This document shows positions 12,501 to 24,700 of a stretch of DNA of 64,000 nucleotides, in pieces. The translations under genes were made by a program, and so were the position numbers. This stretch comes from Pachyseris speciosa. Taxonomy: Eukaryota > Cnidaria > Anthozoa > Scleractinia > Pachyseridae. Numbering within the stretch: the stretch's first letter is position 1; every line of letters starts with the position of its first letter. The stretch is from contig JAEMWC010000012.1 in the NCBI GenBank assembly GCA_016490735.1, positions 2,385,001 to 2,449,000 of the forward strand, written 5' to 3'. The notes beneath the pieces were generated by a model. That model made no database searches, was not told the DNA's origin, and saw only the letters and a program-made list of their open reading frames with translations.

Positions 12501-15500
12501 AGGGTTTTACCCAAAACTGTTGAAGGAGACCTCTTCCCTTGAAATAAAACTTGCTCCAAATTAACCCTGTTTTGCCTTAAAGGCTGGTCGTCACGAAGGA
12601 ATTTTTTTTCTGGGGGGGGGGGGGGGGGGGGGGGACAAAAGTCTTACCACGGACACGTCACTCAATCAGTAGCAGACGAGGGGTGTTGTGCTGTCTAACA
12701 TACATGTGAAATGAACGCTACTTGGTCTGATTAATAAGTCCATGATTTGATTGGGTAATTTATGCTGCCTCATTATCTCACTGCCTTATATAAGCTGTTT
12801 TTAATATTGATTGTTTTGAAAATGAAGCACTTATTTTACACTTTGGTCACCCCTCCATCATGACAACAACAAATGGTGCAATCAAACAATCAGATTAGAA
12901 ACATAAGCTCTTTCAATATGTTAAAACGTAAACTCAACCCTTTGCAGACGGACGTTTTGTCCATCTTTTTTGCAATTTCCGGAGCATAGGTCAAATCAAT
13001 CTCTTTTTTTCCGTATAAGGGGTTACCACAGAGATTTTGTTGGTCTTCTGGCTCTTATCTTTCCTGTCACGCATGTCATGCCAGCTGTCACTTGTTTTAA
13101 GCGATCAACTACAGCTAACAATTTGGTAGGTATTTGATTTAGAAGTGTTCATAAAGCTGGTTTGTGGGTAGAGGCAATCCTCTGTGTTCCTAGCCATTCT
13201 GTGAGTGGATTCTGGGACCTTGCATGGCAATTTTGGCGAGTTTTGCCTTGTAAATAATGCAGTCAGTGCAATATTTTGTCAGCTAGACGGAGGGGCTCAA
13301 CACTTATAAAAAAATCACATCAGCAAGAGCAACTGAAATCAAATAGAGTTAATCATGTTGCACTAAAGAAGTGAGCAGGAAATGTGGAACAGATTGCAAG
13401 AAGTGGAGTCGAAGTTTGCTGCAAATGTAGAGTTTTAGCTTCAAGAGGAATTTTTGATAAAGTTGCATATTTTGTGTGCTGTCCAAGGGTGTTTTTTGGT
13501 TTTGCAACAGAATAAACACTCATATTCAATGAAAATTGGGAGTTTTGGTCAGTTCACGGGTGATAAAGTCTAAACAACTGATCATTTGGCAATAAAAAAA
13601 TATAATGGTTTATTTCAACCATAGTCGGGGATTTGAGAAAGTGGTAGATTTTCAAAGCATCAGTCTATTTGGAACGACATGTGGTAAACCCGTCAGCAAA
13701 GCGGGCTTAAAGAGTATGTCCAAAATTATTTTTTATAATCATTTATAATCTTTAAAATGAGACTAGTCTGCTAGTCAAGCATTTCTACCATCAGTATTAT
13801 AAAACATGAAGTCCGTCTTCAGTTATTGCGCTGCTATCTATATATTGTAATTAGAATTAATTAAGCAGGGATCTTTTAAAAAGCTCTGCAGAGCTTACTA
13901 TCTCCTGCTTATTGATTACGTAAAAAGTTACTGTGAATGAATGGCAAATAAAAGCACTTCTTCTGATTCTGAGCAAATGAATGCAACTATAGCCAAGCAC
14001 ATTAAAATGCATTTGAGCTGGTCATAATTTCGACGAAATTCATGGCTTTTTGACGAAAATCTGCTTGAAGCAAAATTTCGACAATATTTCGTCACATTTT
14101 CGCAACGCCTATCGTTTCAGTCTGCCCTTGGCATGACTGTGTCACATGACCTTGTCAATCATAAGAAATGGTTGTGGTAAAAAAAAATAGATGCCGGAAA
14201 TGAGGGGAGAGCACAATGAAAGTCAGACTGACAATTTTGAAGCCATTGACGATTGGATGAGAGATTTTAGAGTGGTATGAATGTTTGAAAAGTTTGAAAG
14301 AATTGTATGCTGACCTTGCCATCAAGCAGCTTTTTTTTGCCCGAGTCTCAGTAAAAAATTTTAAGCATTAAAATCACAATAAAACCTCTCTCCTTCCCAC
14401 TGGTGGAAATAGCATTGGTTTTGCTAACCAGTAAGAGAGCACAGCAACGCTAAACCAATGCACCAATGCTAACAACTAACTACATTGAAATATTGAAATT
14501 TCTCTAGAGTAATTTTCAGTTGAGTGTTGAAAGCAATTAGCATTTGCTTTGGTTCTGGATTGCTACAACCTGTGATCAATTTGCCAATATGTCACTTCAT
14601 TTATTCAATTAATGAGAAGCAAAACCAACATCAATTGAAGGACTGAGGGCATAAACTGCCTATGTGTAATTTTCGGCCGTTTTTTTAGTTCGCTTGGATT
14701 TGTCCAAATTTTTGCATGTGAACTGCATTTTGATTCAAAAACATTGTCCCGTATTTTTTTTCACCGATTTCTTTTTCGTTTTCGAGAAATAACGTATGCA
14801 AAAAAAACACCTAAAACTACACATAGGCAGTTTATGCCCTCAGCCCTTCATATGTCTGCCTTATTAACATGCATGAAGTAATGCCCAAGGGTATTCTTTA
14901 TGCGCGATGTGCCTTTTTGACTCATAAACAGCCCACAAGATGCCCATCCGACTTGGAAATGGTCGACTTTTTTAAATGCAGCACTTATTACCAGTGTTTT
15001 GCTTACTGATAGTGCTCAAGAAGCTTCCTTAGCTGGAAAACAGTGCGCAACATTCTGGGTTGACTTAAAAACAGCACACAGCAACCTTGGTTAACCTTAA
15101 GCCAGCGCGCGTAGATTTTGTCCGACTTGAAAACAGCACTCAAAAGATTTAGGGTTATTGTTAAGTTTAGAGTTAGGGTTAAAATTAGGGCTAGGGTTAC
15201 AGTTAGGGTTAGGGTTAGAGCTAGGGTTAGGGTTAGAGCTAGGGTTAGGGTTAGAGCTAGGGATAGGGTTCGGCCTAGGGCATTGCAAACGTTAACGTTA
15301 AAGTAAGCGGCGTATTTTGAGTCTCGCACAGGTTTCTTGGTTTCTTGGTTCCTCCGAAATGAAGAGAGCGCACAGGTTTCTTGGTTGATTCTTAATTCTT
15401 TCGGGAAGGCTTTGGCCGATGTAAGTAAAGTGTTGAAGAGGGTGTTTTGGTTGAGAACGGCATAAAGCAGGATCGGATTTGATTCTAACTCAGTGCTTAA

Positions 15501-18500
15501 AAAGCTTGCTGTCGGCTGAGAAATAGAATAAAATATTAAAGAAGGTTGTTTTTATTTGAAGATAGCTTTTGGCCACTACCAACAACTTCTGTTCGTGAGC
15601 AACACCGAAAATTTGAGTTAACGATGTTCAAGGGCAAAATTAAGAGTTAAAAGAGTAAGCTGTTTCCCGTCGGTTTCCGCTTCGAAACAGAGATTTGACT
15701 GGCGCTTCGCGTGCTTTGGTCATTATTGAAACGATTTTGAAGGGTTCATTTTCGTCGTCAAATGGAACCAGTGGAATGAAATTCGTATCACAAATCAACG
15801 TAAATGACGACAGTGAAAAAACTGGAACAAAATACTTAACTAGTTTTGTTGGCTTCAAGACGTAAATATTTGCATAAGATGTGAAATTTAATCCGTATCG
15901 TCTGATGTGTAACACAACGACTTGTTAAAATGTCTCGCGTGCAAATACATTTTTGCTGGTGTTTATCTCGCTTGAAAATACGTTTTGCTGATGTTTACAA
16001 GCCTCCATAAAATCAAAATAACCGAGTTGATCGACGCAAAACTGATTTATATGTTGAAATTCGGCAGCATCTCTCCCTGTGTTTACATAACAACTCGACG
16101 ACCGACCACAAGTAATATTTTCCACGCGCGCCCATGCAACTTTTCCCCGGATTGTTTTCAAGATAGTCATCGAAAACGGACGGACTTCTCGTCATGCTGA
16201 CTTCCCTCTCTCCGATGAATTCTCCGTAATGTTTCCGAATTTTGACGAACTGTTTCACGGCTTCGATGGCCCGCGAGACAGCGCCCACTTCGGCCGCAAT
16301 GAATTGTGGGAATGTTTATGCCCTCCGCGTGCGAAAGACACTCTACAAACATCAGCCACTTTTTTGCCCCTAACTCCAAAAACACCTCTCCTTTTCGCAA
16401 ATTCTAGCACTGTAACCTTTCAGAAATGGACGAAGACTAGCAAAACCGAGCCGCTTTTGAGACGAGAGATGTTTTCAGAGTTTTTTTTTCTGCCCGGCTC
16501 TTAATCTCTACTCCCAAACCGGAGAGTCAAATTCATTTCTCTCTTCATGGTTTGGCAAGCAGAGAAAACACGACTGGCTTCTTTCAGCCGTGTTAGACTT
16601 ATGGATCTTAAGACTTCATGATGTCCTTCGATCACCGAGCGAACAGGCAAATTGACATAATTCGATTAAACCAAACAAGCTAGCGCGCATCGAATCGGGA
16701 GCTTCGGCAGACACGTTGCGTAAGTACCAATGTTTTAACCACCAAAACTTTTAGTCTACGTCACACTATGGAACAATCCTTTCTACCTGTCAATCATTTC
16801 ATGTCCAGTTTCAGTTTTACCCTTCAGTTACGAGCATTTGGCGCTAAGTTTTCAAATAAAGAAATAAAGAATACCCTTGGGCATTGCTTCATGCATGTTA
16901 ATAAGGCAGACATATGAAGGGCTGAGGGCATAAACTGCCTATGTGTAATTTTCAGCCGTTTTTTTAGTTCGCTTGGATTTGTCCAAATTTTTGCATGTGA
17001 ACTGCATTTTGATTCAAAAACATTGTCCCGTATTTTTTTTCACCGATTTCTTTTTCGTTTTCGAGAAATAACGTATGCAAAAAAAACACCTAAAACTACA
17101 CATAGGCAGTTTATGCCCTCAGCCCTTCAATTGTGACTCGCTCGCCCAAAGTTTGCCATGTGTTATGTTGTTTGTATGTATTTGCTTGGAATTCTAATTG
17201 GCCACATGCGCTGCCTACATCTGTTGAGATTGGCTTGTCTCTATTACAAAAAATTCCCTGCCCACCCCCCCCCCCCCCCCTTCAGCTACTTACTGCAAGA
17301 CCAGGAGCTCCAACAGGACCTGGAGGGCCAGAGAGACCTCTGTCACCCTGAAAAACAACAGACACAAAATGTTGCTACGTAATGCAACCTACAAATAATA
17401 ATAATAACCTTTATTTACCCTCGGCAGTATTTATAGCACAAAGGCTAGTGGGACCGAGCAAATACAGAAACAAATAATTCAAATAAACAAATAAACATGA
17501 TAAGAATCCCAACTGGCTGTAAGGCAAACCAGTTGGCTATTTACAAGGATGGCCGAGAAGTTGAACCAGGGACTACCCACAACAACACCATCTAGTGGCT
17601 TGGGCAGGATTTGAACCTGGGGTTACCGCATTGAAACCCAGCGCCCCAAACCACTCGGCCATCCTGCCTCCCATCCCCACAAAACACCATAAAATTTTAT
17701 AAAACTGAAAACACTTTTCCAGGCAGTGATGTCAGTAACTCCCTTCTACATGAACGACGGGGAAGGGTGCAGAACCTCAGCTATGATTGTTGTTCACTGT
17801 GCTTGTGCGAATATTCAATAGCAGTAGTGGAAGCAATACTCTATTAACCTTTTTCATCCCGAATGTTTGGTGATAATTAGTCTGCAGCACTAATCTTCCC
17901 AATATAAGGAGTTGCGATTGTGACACTGTGTAAATGTGTGACATTATGCACATCAGCGGTTTCTTCTCGTTCACTCGGTCAACAAGCTTGTTTCTGGTAA
18001 GTTTGATACTTTATAAGTGTTTTTTCAAGCCATTTTCCTCTGCAAAAGCCCCCAGGCTGGCAACATTAAGCCAAAATGTGGGTAAAGGCAAAACTCTAAT
18101 AGAAAACAGAGTTGAGAGGTGGTTTTATGCTAACTGAGATGCTAAACTTGCTTCGATCGTAGCAAATATCGTGGTTTACGAGTGAAGTTGTCTCTCTAGT
18201 TGTTTTGTGGATGGATTCCAGGGCCTACCAAGGACATTTGGGTTTGCTTGGACTCGCAAAAAGTTCAGTTGATGTCATATTTTTTTTGGTAGTACTGGGT
18301 GGCCCAACAGTTATGAAAAAAACTTTCAAGGAAATAAAGAGTTCTGTGCTTGTGGTATGGCTGAATTACCAAGAACTCTTTTTGGGTATGAACAAGGCGA
18401 CTTGAGATGCGAGAATGGCTCCAATAAAATGGGTTAAGTGTGGCCCCTTGGAAAAAGTGAGAGGAAAATTTACAGCCAGATACCAAGTTCTGGCCTTTTG

Positions 18501-18721
18501 GGCAATGATTAAAAAATTGATCACAAAAACAAAGTGTCATTTTTGGTGTTGTTCTTTGGCCAAAATTAGACTGTCATTTTGGGCTTTGTTGCCAAATGAA
18601 CAGTGATATGCAGCACAATTTGTGAATTGCAGTCAGTTTTTTTGGCTGTGATAATTGAAAGACACACAATTTGGTACTATTCACACATTATTATGATGTT
18701 GACAAAATTTAAACAAGAATA

Positions 18722-18764
<43 letters not shown>

Positions 18765-21700
18765 TATCACATTTATACTGCGCATTTTCTATGCAATATT
18801 CAAATGCGCATTACAACACTGGCCGGGGGACTTTGCCAGACTGCTTTTTACGCAGTTAACAATTAATGAAGTTGAGTTATGAGTGCCCCCGTAATGTCAA
18901 TATCAAATCAAGACAGACACTAGGGGTGGTCACTGCCAGAGTTTTGTTACGTCCCTAGTGGTTCTTTTATGTCCCACAGAATCAGTGAATTATGAAGAGT
19001 TGTGAGACGGGGCCTACGGTTTATCGTCCTTATCCGAGAAGACTAGAAAGTCTAACCGTTTGTAGATGTCATTACAAAGGCAGCACTTTCTCCTCAATTA
19101 TTTTAAGACCCTGAGTGTTGGTCCGGCCGGGGTTTGAACTCACGACCTCCCGCACGGTAGTCCGGTGCTCTACCACTTAGCTAACCGGTCGGCGGTTATA
19201 AAAACTGAAACTGAAACTGAAACTGAAACTGAAACTGAATTTTATGCATAATTATGCATAATTAGGATGAAAAGGGTTAAAGTTGAAATATCTCCATATG
19301 GATATGAAGCATTAACAGGCAAACTTTCTGGACACTAGTTCCAAACAGATCAGGGGACCGTTTCTCAAAAGTCCCATAAACTTTTCAGGCCCGAAAAGCC
19401 ATTTCAAAAACTAAGATCCATCTACTTCAAATAGGTTTCTTGCACTGCAGCTGTAATGTACTAATATGATTTTAGAAAGTAAGAACCTGTTTTCAATTTT
19501 TAGGCTAAATAGGTTCTTGTTTACAGGGGGTATAAACTCCAAATTTTAGGCTAACAGGTTCTTAATTTTCAGGTTCTTAGTTGCGGGTTTTTACTGTATT
19601 CTAAAAAGCTGGCCTTTAACTATGATTTCAAGATACGAAAGGGCAAATGTGTTGCAAAATTTCATGCCCAAAAACGTCTTCGTTTTTAAGATATGAAGGA
19701 AAATGTGACACCCAAAATAGACCCGAAAAGTTTCCGGGGTTTCGAGAAATGCACGCCAAGGCCATCTTGTTCCTTAATGACAGCCCCGCATCTGATAAGA
19801 CATTCTTTTGATGATCATCTGATCACCAGTAATGAACCACACTGACCTCTACTAAAAAACCTAATGTTTACTTCATGATTATTTTCATCAACTTATGCTT
19901 TATACACAAAAAACTTACAGCTTTGCCATCAACACCAGGGATACCAGGCTCACCAGGTTCTCCTGGGGTACCCTATTCAACATAACAAACAAACAAACAT
20001 ATAGTGAGAAGACAGTTCAAACAGCAACTGCAAAATTACACCTAAAAGCAACTAGAAACTAGCATAACAATGGAAATTGTTTGGCTAGACACTTAATTCT
20101 TGATTAGGGCTTAAAAGATTTAGAACTCATGAGCATTTTCCCTCCTTGGGATAATGATAATGACGAAGACAATGACAACAACAATAATGATGCCGATGAC
20201 AACTACAATAAATGGTCGAATACTGAATCTTTTTGTTTTTGTTTCTCACTTACTGGGGAAAAATTTGTAGTCTCAAAAACAATGCAAAGGAAAATACCAC
20301 CACCATAAGAGGAAGAACAATTGCTGAGGCCTTTCACGGGGTAGTCTGGTGTTGCTTTGTCGCTCGTTTACGACTCTGTCTGTCGCTTGTCTCATTAGGA
20401 ACAAATATTGCTGTCATAATGAAAACAAAGAGGAATGAAGAGTGAATTGTTGCTGTCGCAAACTGCTGCACATTTTCCGCCAATTTCTGTCGGTTGTCGG
20501 TGTTTTGGGAGAAGATTGTCGCCTGTTTTCGGAGCCATGTCACTTGTGGCTTCTACCCCTTGGAAGGCCTCATTATTGACTTACAAGGATGCCTGAAGCT
20601 CCAAGCTCTCCCTGGGGACCACGTTCTCCCTAAGGTGAAATAAAAAACACATGTGATTAAATTGAGAAAACGCAAATATTTGGTGATATGACTGCTGCTG
20701 ACAAGTTAACTCTGGAGGTTCAAGTGACACCATCTGGTTGAAAAATCTGCAACAAAATTACTTCTACTTCACTGACAATCCACAACTGCCAATATTTTTC
20801 TGTCACGTTCTTTATTTATTTTAATTTCATGTGTGGAACTTTTCTAACTTTGATGTATATATATTGTGGTTCAATTTTATCCTTGGTTCAATTTTATTTT
20901 CCATTGTGTTGTAGTCATTATCATACATTACCATACACAAGAACAAAAGAAAACAAAAATTGAACCAGGGATAAAATTGAACTACAACATATATACTTGT
21001 CTCCTGTCCTTGTTATTTATTTTTAATAATAATTACTGGTAGAATTTAGGTATATTTAAATGATTAGAAACAAAAAATAATAATGCCAACAACAACAAAC
21101 AGTCTGTATCATTAATTCAAATCAGCACCATAAACACCAAAAGGTTTAACGGCTGAAAAGTACTTGTCATTAATTTGCTAAACAGAAGCACCAGAATCAG
21201 GTATCAATTCTGTCTTGTTCAGTTATGTACATTTTGTAACATTTTGGAATAGTAAGCTCTTCCTCAACTCCTTCTCCATTGAAATTTAGATTTCTTCTTC
21301 CCTCAACACGACTTGTCTGCCCAGCATACAGCTTTTATGCCATCAATGGAATAACTCAAGAGAACTTACCCGAGCACCAGGGGTACCGTCTGTTCCACTT
21401 TCTCCAGGTGCTCCCTTGGGAAGTTAAAAAAACAATTGATGATATTTTTTAACAGAACGTTGACTCAGTTCTTCTGTCATTAAAAAAAAAAAATAGTCGC
21501 CCAGGCTTTATCCAAAATTTGTACATTCCAATTCACTGATCCATGCAAACATTTATGTGAAACAAAAAGAATTAAACCTTGCATCTCAATAGAAAATAGC
21601 TGGGTAAGAACACAATGTCCCATTTTGGAATCTATACATGTTTCTCCCTGCAAAAGGTATTTATTGTTTCTATATATAACACAATAAGAAGCTGCTTTAA

Positions 21701-24700
21701 ATCTCTATAGAAAAAGCTGCCCATGAACACAATTTCCCATTTTGGATACTATACAAAATGTTGCTCTCTGGTAGAAGTTTAGAGTGGTGTCAAAATAATT
21801 AGAAAGCGTTAACCCCCGGCCTTAACCGTCCATTACAAGGCATGGAAGGAAGTGACAAGAGCATGAAAGAAGTATGGAGAAACATGAGCCCCAGGCAAGT
21901 GTTTCTAACTACTTCTTGAGTGCTCTTTTTGTTTCCTTCCATGCCTTATAACAGAACAAAGCACGGTAAAAGCTTTTTTTATTTGTTTTATAATATAGTT
22001 TTTCCCACATTTGCAGATAAACTGAGCAAATTTTATTCTCAGCTTGCATGCACAGAATGGCTTTCACTGATCATACATGTTGCGTCAACACGGTCTTGCA
22101 GTACAAATCCTTTATAACAGGCGGCTAAAATCATTCAGTTAAAACAAGCAGCACTTAGAATTTGGTCTCATCAGTCCTGTGGTATGACTACTATTTTAAT
22201 CTTGAAAGAAGTTTACTTTTTGAAAAATGCCAGATTAGTAATGATTATGAAACTGCATGTGCAGAAGCATGGTGTCATTGACATGCTCGATACTCTTCTA
22301 ACGCACGCTCAATTTCAATGAGAAGATGCGTGAACTATAATTATTATAATATGTTTTAAATGTTTTACAATGATTTTCAGTTTTGCAGACATTCTGCATT
22401 GACATTCCTGATACCCAGACCTTCTGATAATACACGTCAATTAGACTGAATGTTGTAATTAAGTACTGGTAACCCTGATAAATAATGAGCCACTGAAAAC
22501 ATTCAAACATACAGTTTCTCCTTGTTTTCCAGGCAAGCCTGCAGGACCCTGACTTCCAGGTTGTCCCTGTATGCAAAAGAAGTAAATCACAAGTAACCTT
22601 AATAAAGAAGACACAACAAGAGGATATGGAGTTCCTTACGATGGTCGACCTCCATGTCAGGTTGGACACCAGGGGTAGCCACAGCCAAGGTTTGTCACAC
22701 CCTTAGTGGCTCTTTAGCATCCCACAGAATCAATTATGAAGAGTTGTCAGATAGGGCCTACAGTTGTCCTTATACGAGAAAACTAGAAAGTCTAACCATT
22801 TGCAGATGTCATTACAAAGGCAGCACTTTCTTCTCAATTATTTAAAGACCCTGAGTGTTGGTCCAGCCTGAGTTTGTTACCATGCGACCTCCCACACAGT
22901 GGTCCAATGCTCTACCAACTGAGCTAACCGTTCGGCAGTCTTCCTGTTCTTCCAACCCTACTGCTTTCCCAACACCAAGCAGCTTTCTTCAGATCATTTT
23001 CAAGGTATTTATCTATTTATTAACTTTAACCTCTTTTTGCTGACCCCAGCCAAGAATCCTAGTCAAATCAATCAATCAATTCGTCACCCTCAAACTTTTT
23101 TTTTTTGGCCAAGTTGAAAACAAAACATTGAAATTAATCCATTATTTTAAATTCATTTACATAGTTATCACACACCTGTGATCCCTGTGGTCCAGTAGCT
23201 CCTCGTTCTCCCCTCTCACCTTGTCGACCCTGAAGCAAGAAAAGAAATTGTTCTAAGCATGGTCAAAATTACTACTGAAATTTCCTGGCATAAGAACATT
23301 TTGTCCAACTGTTATTGGTAAATATTATTTGGCTATAGATATTAATAATTAAATGTTGTTCAGGGCACTAATTAGTCTTTACCATATTGTGCCCCTCTCC
23401 ATGCACCTTGTATTTAGTCTATAAGTAACTCTTTAAGTACTTTTTGGAGAAAACAAGAAACAAACAAATTTTCTGGCATGCTTCTAAGTACAAACCAGGC
23501 TTATTATTTAATTCTCAACATGTGGACCAGAGGAAACTGTGTAGCTGCAACAAATGAGGCGACAACTTACTGACTTTCCTGGCACCCCAGTAAGTCCACG
23601 CCTTCCTGCCATTCCAGTCTCACCCTAAATAAAGAGAAAAATATACTGCATTTAGTAAAAATTTGAAATATGAACAATCATGGAATTCACAGAAAGAGGT
23701 TATCCATAGGTTGGCTGATAACCCTGACGAAGCACCTTGTGTAAATTAAGAAGCAAGTGGTACATAATCAAAACAATATCTCTAAGTTGATGCATTTTTT
23801 AAATTCTCATCATGCAACTGCTTAACACTGGATTGATGCTGTAAGGAGAAATGAGAGATTGATCACCTTTGCTCCTTGAGGTCCTGGTGGTCCAGGGTCT
23901 CCCTCATTACCAGACTCACCCTACCAAATAAATCAAATTAACTCAGACTTAAATGAAATTGTAATTATTTTAATGTACCATATAAATCGTATTCTTCTCA
24001 CTTCTTTCATGAAAATTTTGAGGGTTTAATTTTTGTTGATTGCCCTTGATTCGCAGAAGTAAAATTCCTGCAGCATAAAACGCCACAAAAATTTACTTCC
24101 TTCAGTCCAATAAAGAACTCTACTTTTTTAATGTAACAAGTAACAAAAGTTGAAAATATTAAGTTTCCTTCCTTGTTAATGTTCTGCTGCTTAAACAGAA
24201 AATCATAAATTAGCTCCCAACAGAAATGTTAGTAATCTTGAACTGCAAAAAAATTTGTTCCCACAAAACACAAAAAAAATGACAATCTGGAAAACATTAT
24301 TCCCCCAAATATAGTTAATTTGTCTGTCTCATCGTGATCATTTCATTATCACACTGACACTCTTTGCTAGTGTGTCTCATTATTGTCCCACTCTTCCACT
24401 TTTTATTTTAAACTCTAGTCCTAGGTTTTCTGTTTAAATTACTTTTATATCTAATTTTGCTAACCCCAACAAGTAATCCTCGCATAGAAGGGTTAGCTGT
24501 ATTGAGAGATGGAAAGATACATTTTTTCATTATTCCAAGTATGTTTAGCTCTTGCTCCTGCCTTGATCAGAGGGAAACAAGGTGTGGCTAAGTGCACTAA
24601 AACAACAAATTATATCTGCTGCTATTCACAGGTTGCACTTACTTACTGCAACCATCATTTCTCACATCTCAACAATTTGCCAACTTGACCCAAAACAGAT

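Larger units (their letters stand above)
14637..17128. mobile_element. Palindrome-ended element with telomere-like core, copy 1
   Basis: 2492 bp flanked by AATT on both sides (14633-14636, 17129-17132). Each end is a 213-bp self-complementary module (14637-14849 and 16916-17128), nearly identical and in direct orientation. Inside them lies an inverted pair of about 55 bp (from 14850 and up to 16915; CATATGTCTGCCTTATTAAC and its complement). The interior has a TTAGGG-like tract (15149-15280) and no transposase frame I recognise. A truncated, inverted relative is at 53315-54305. Superfamily unknown. Confidence 0.7.

Noticed and set aside
15149..15280. Ancient chromosome-end fusion
   Set aside because: The tract sits within a mobile element that has a second copy with the same layout, so spread by transposition explains it better.
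15003..15329. Several overlapping frames with Leu-Thr or Asn-Pro repeats
   Set aside because: They are translations of the telomere-like TTAGGG tract in different frames.
17602..17672. A functional tRNA gene on the minus strand
   Set aside because: A and B boxes are good, but it continues into a body and an (ATT)n tail, and no clean acceptor stem pairs, so it is a SINE.
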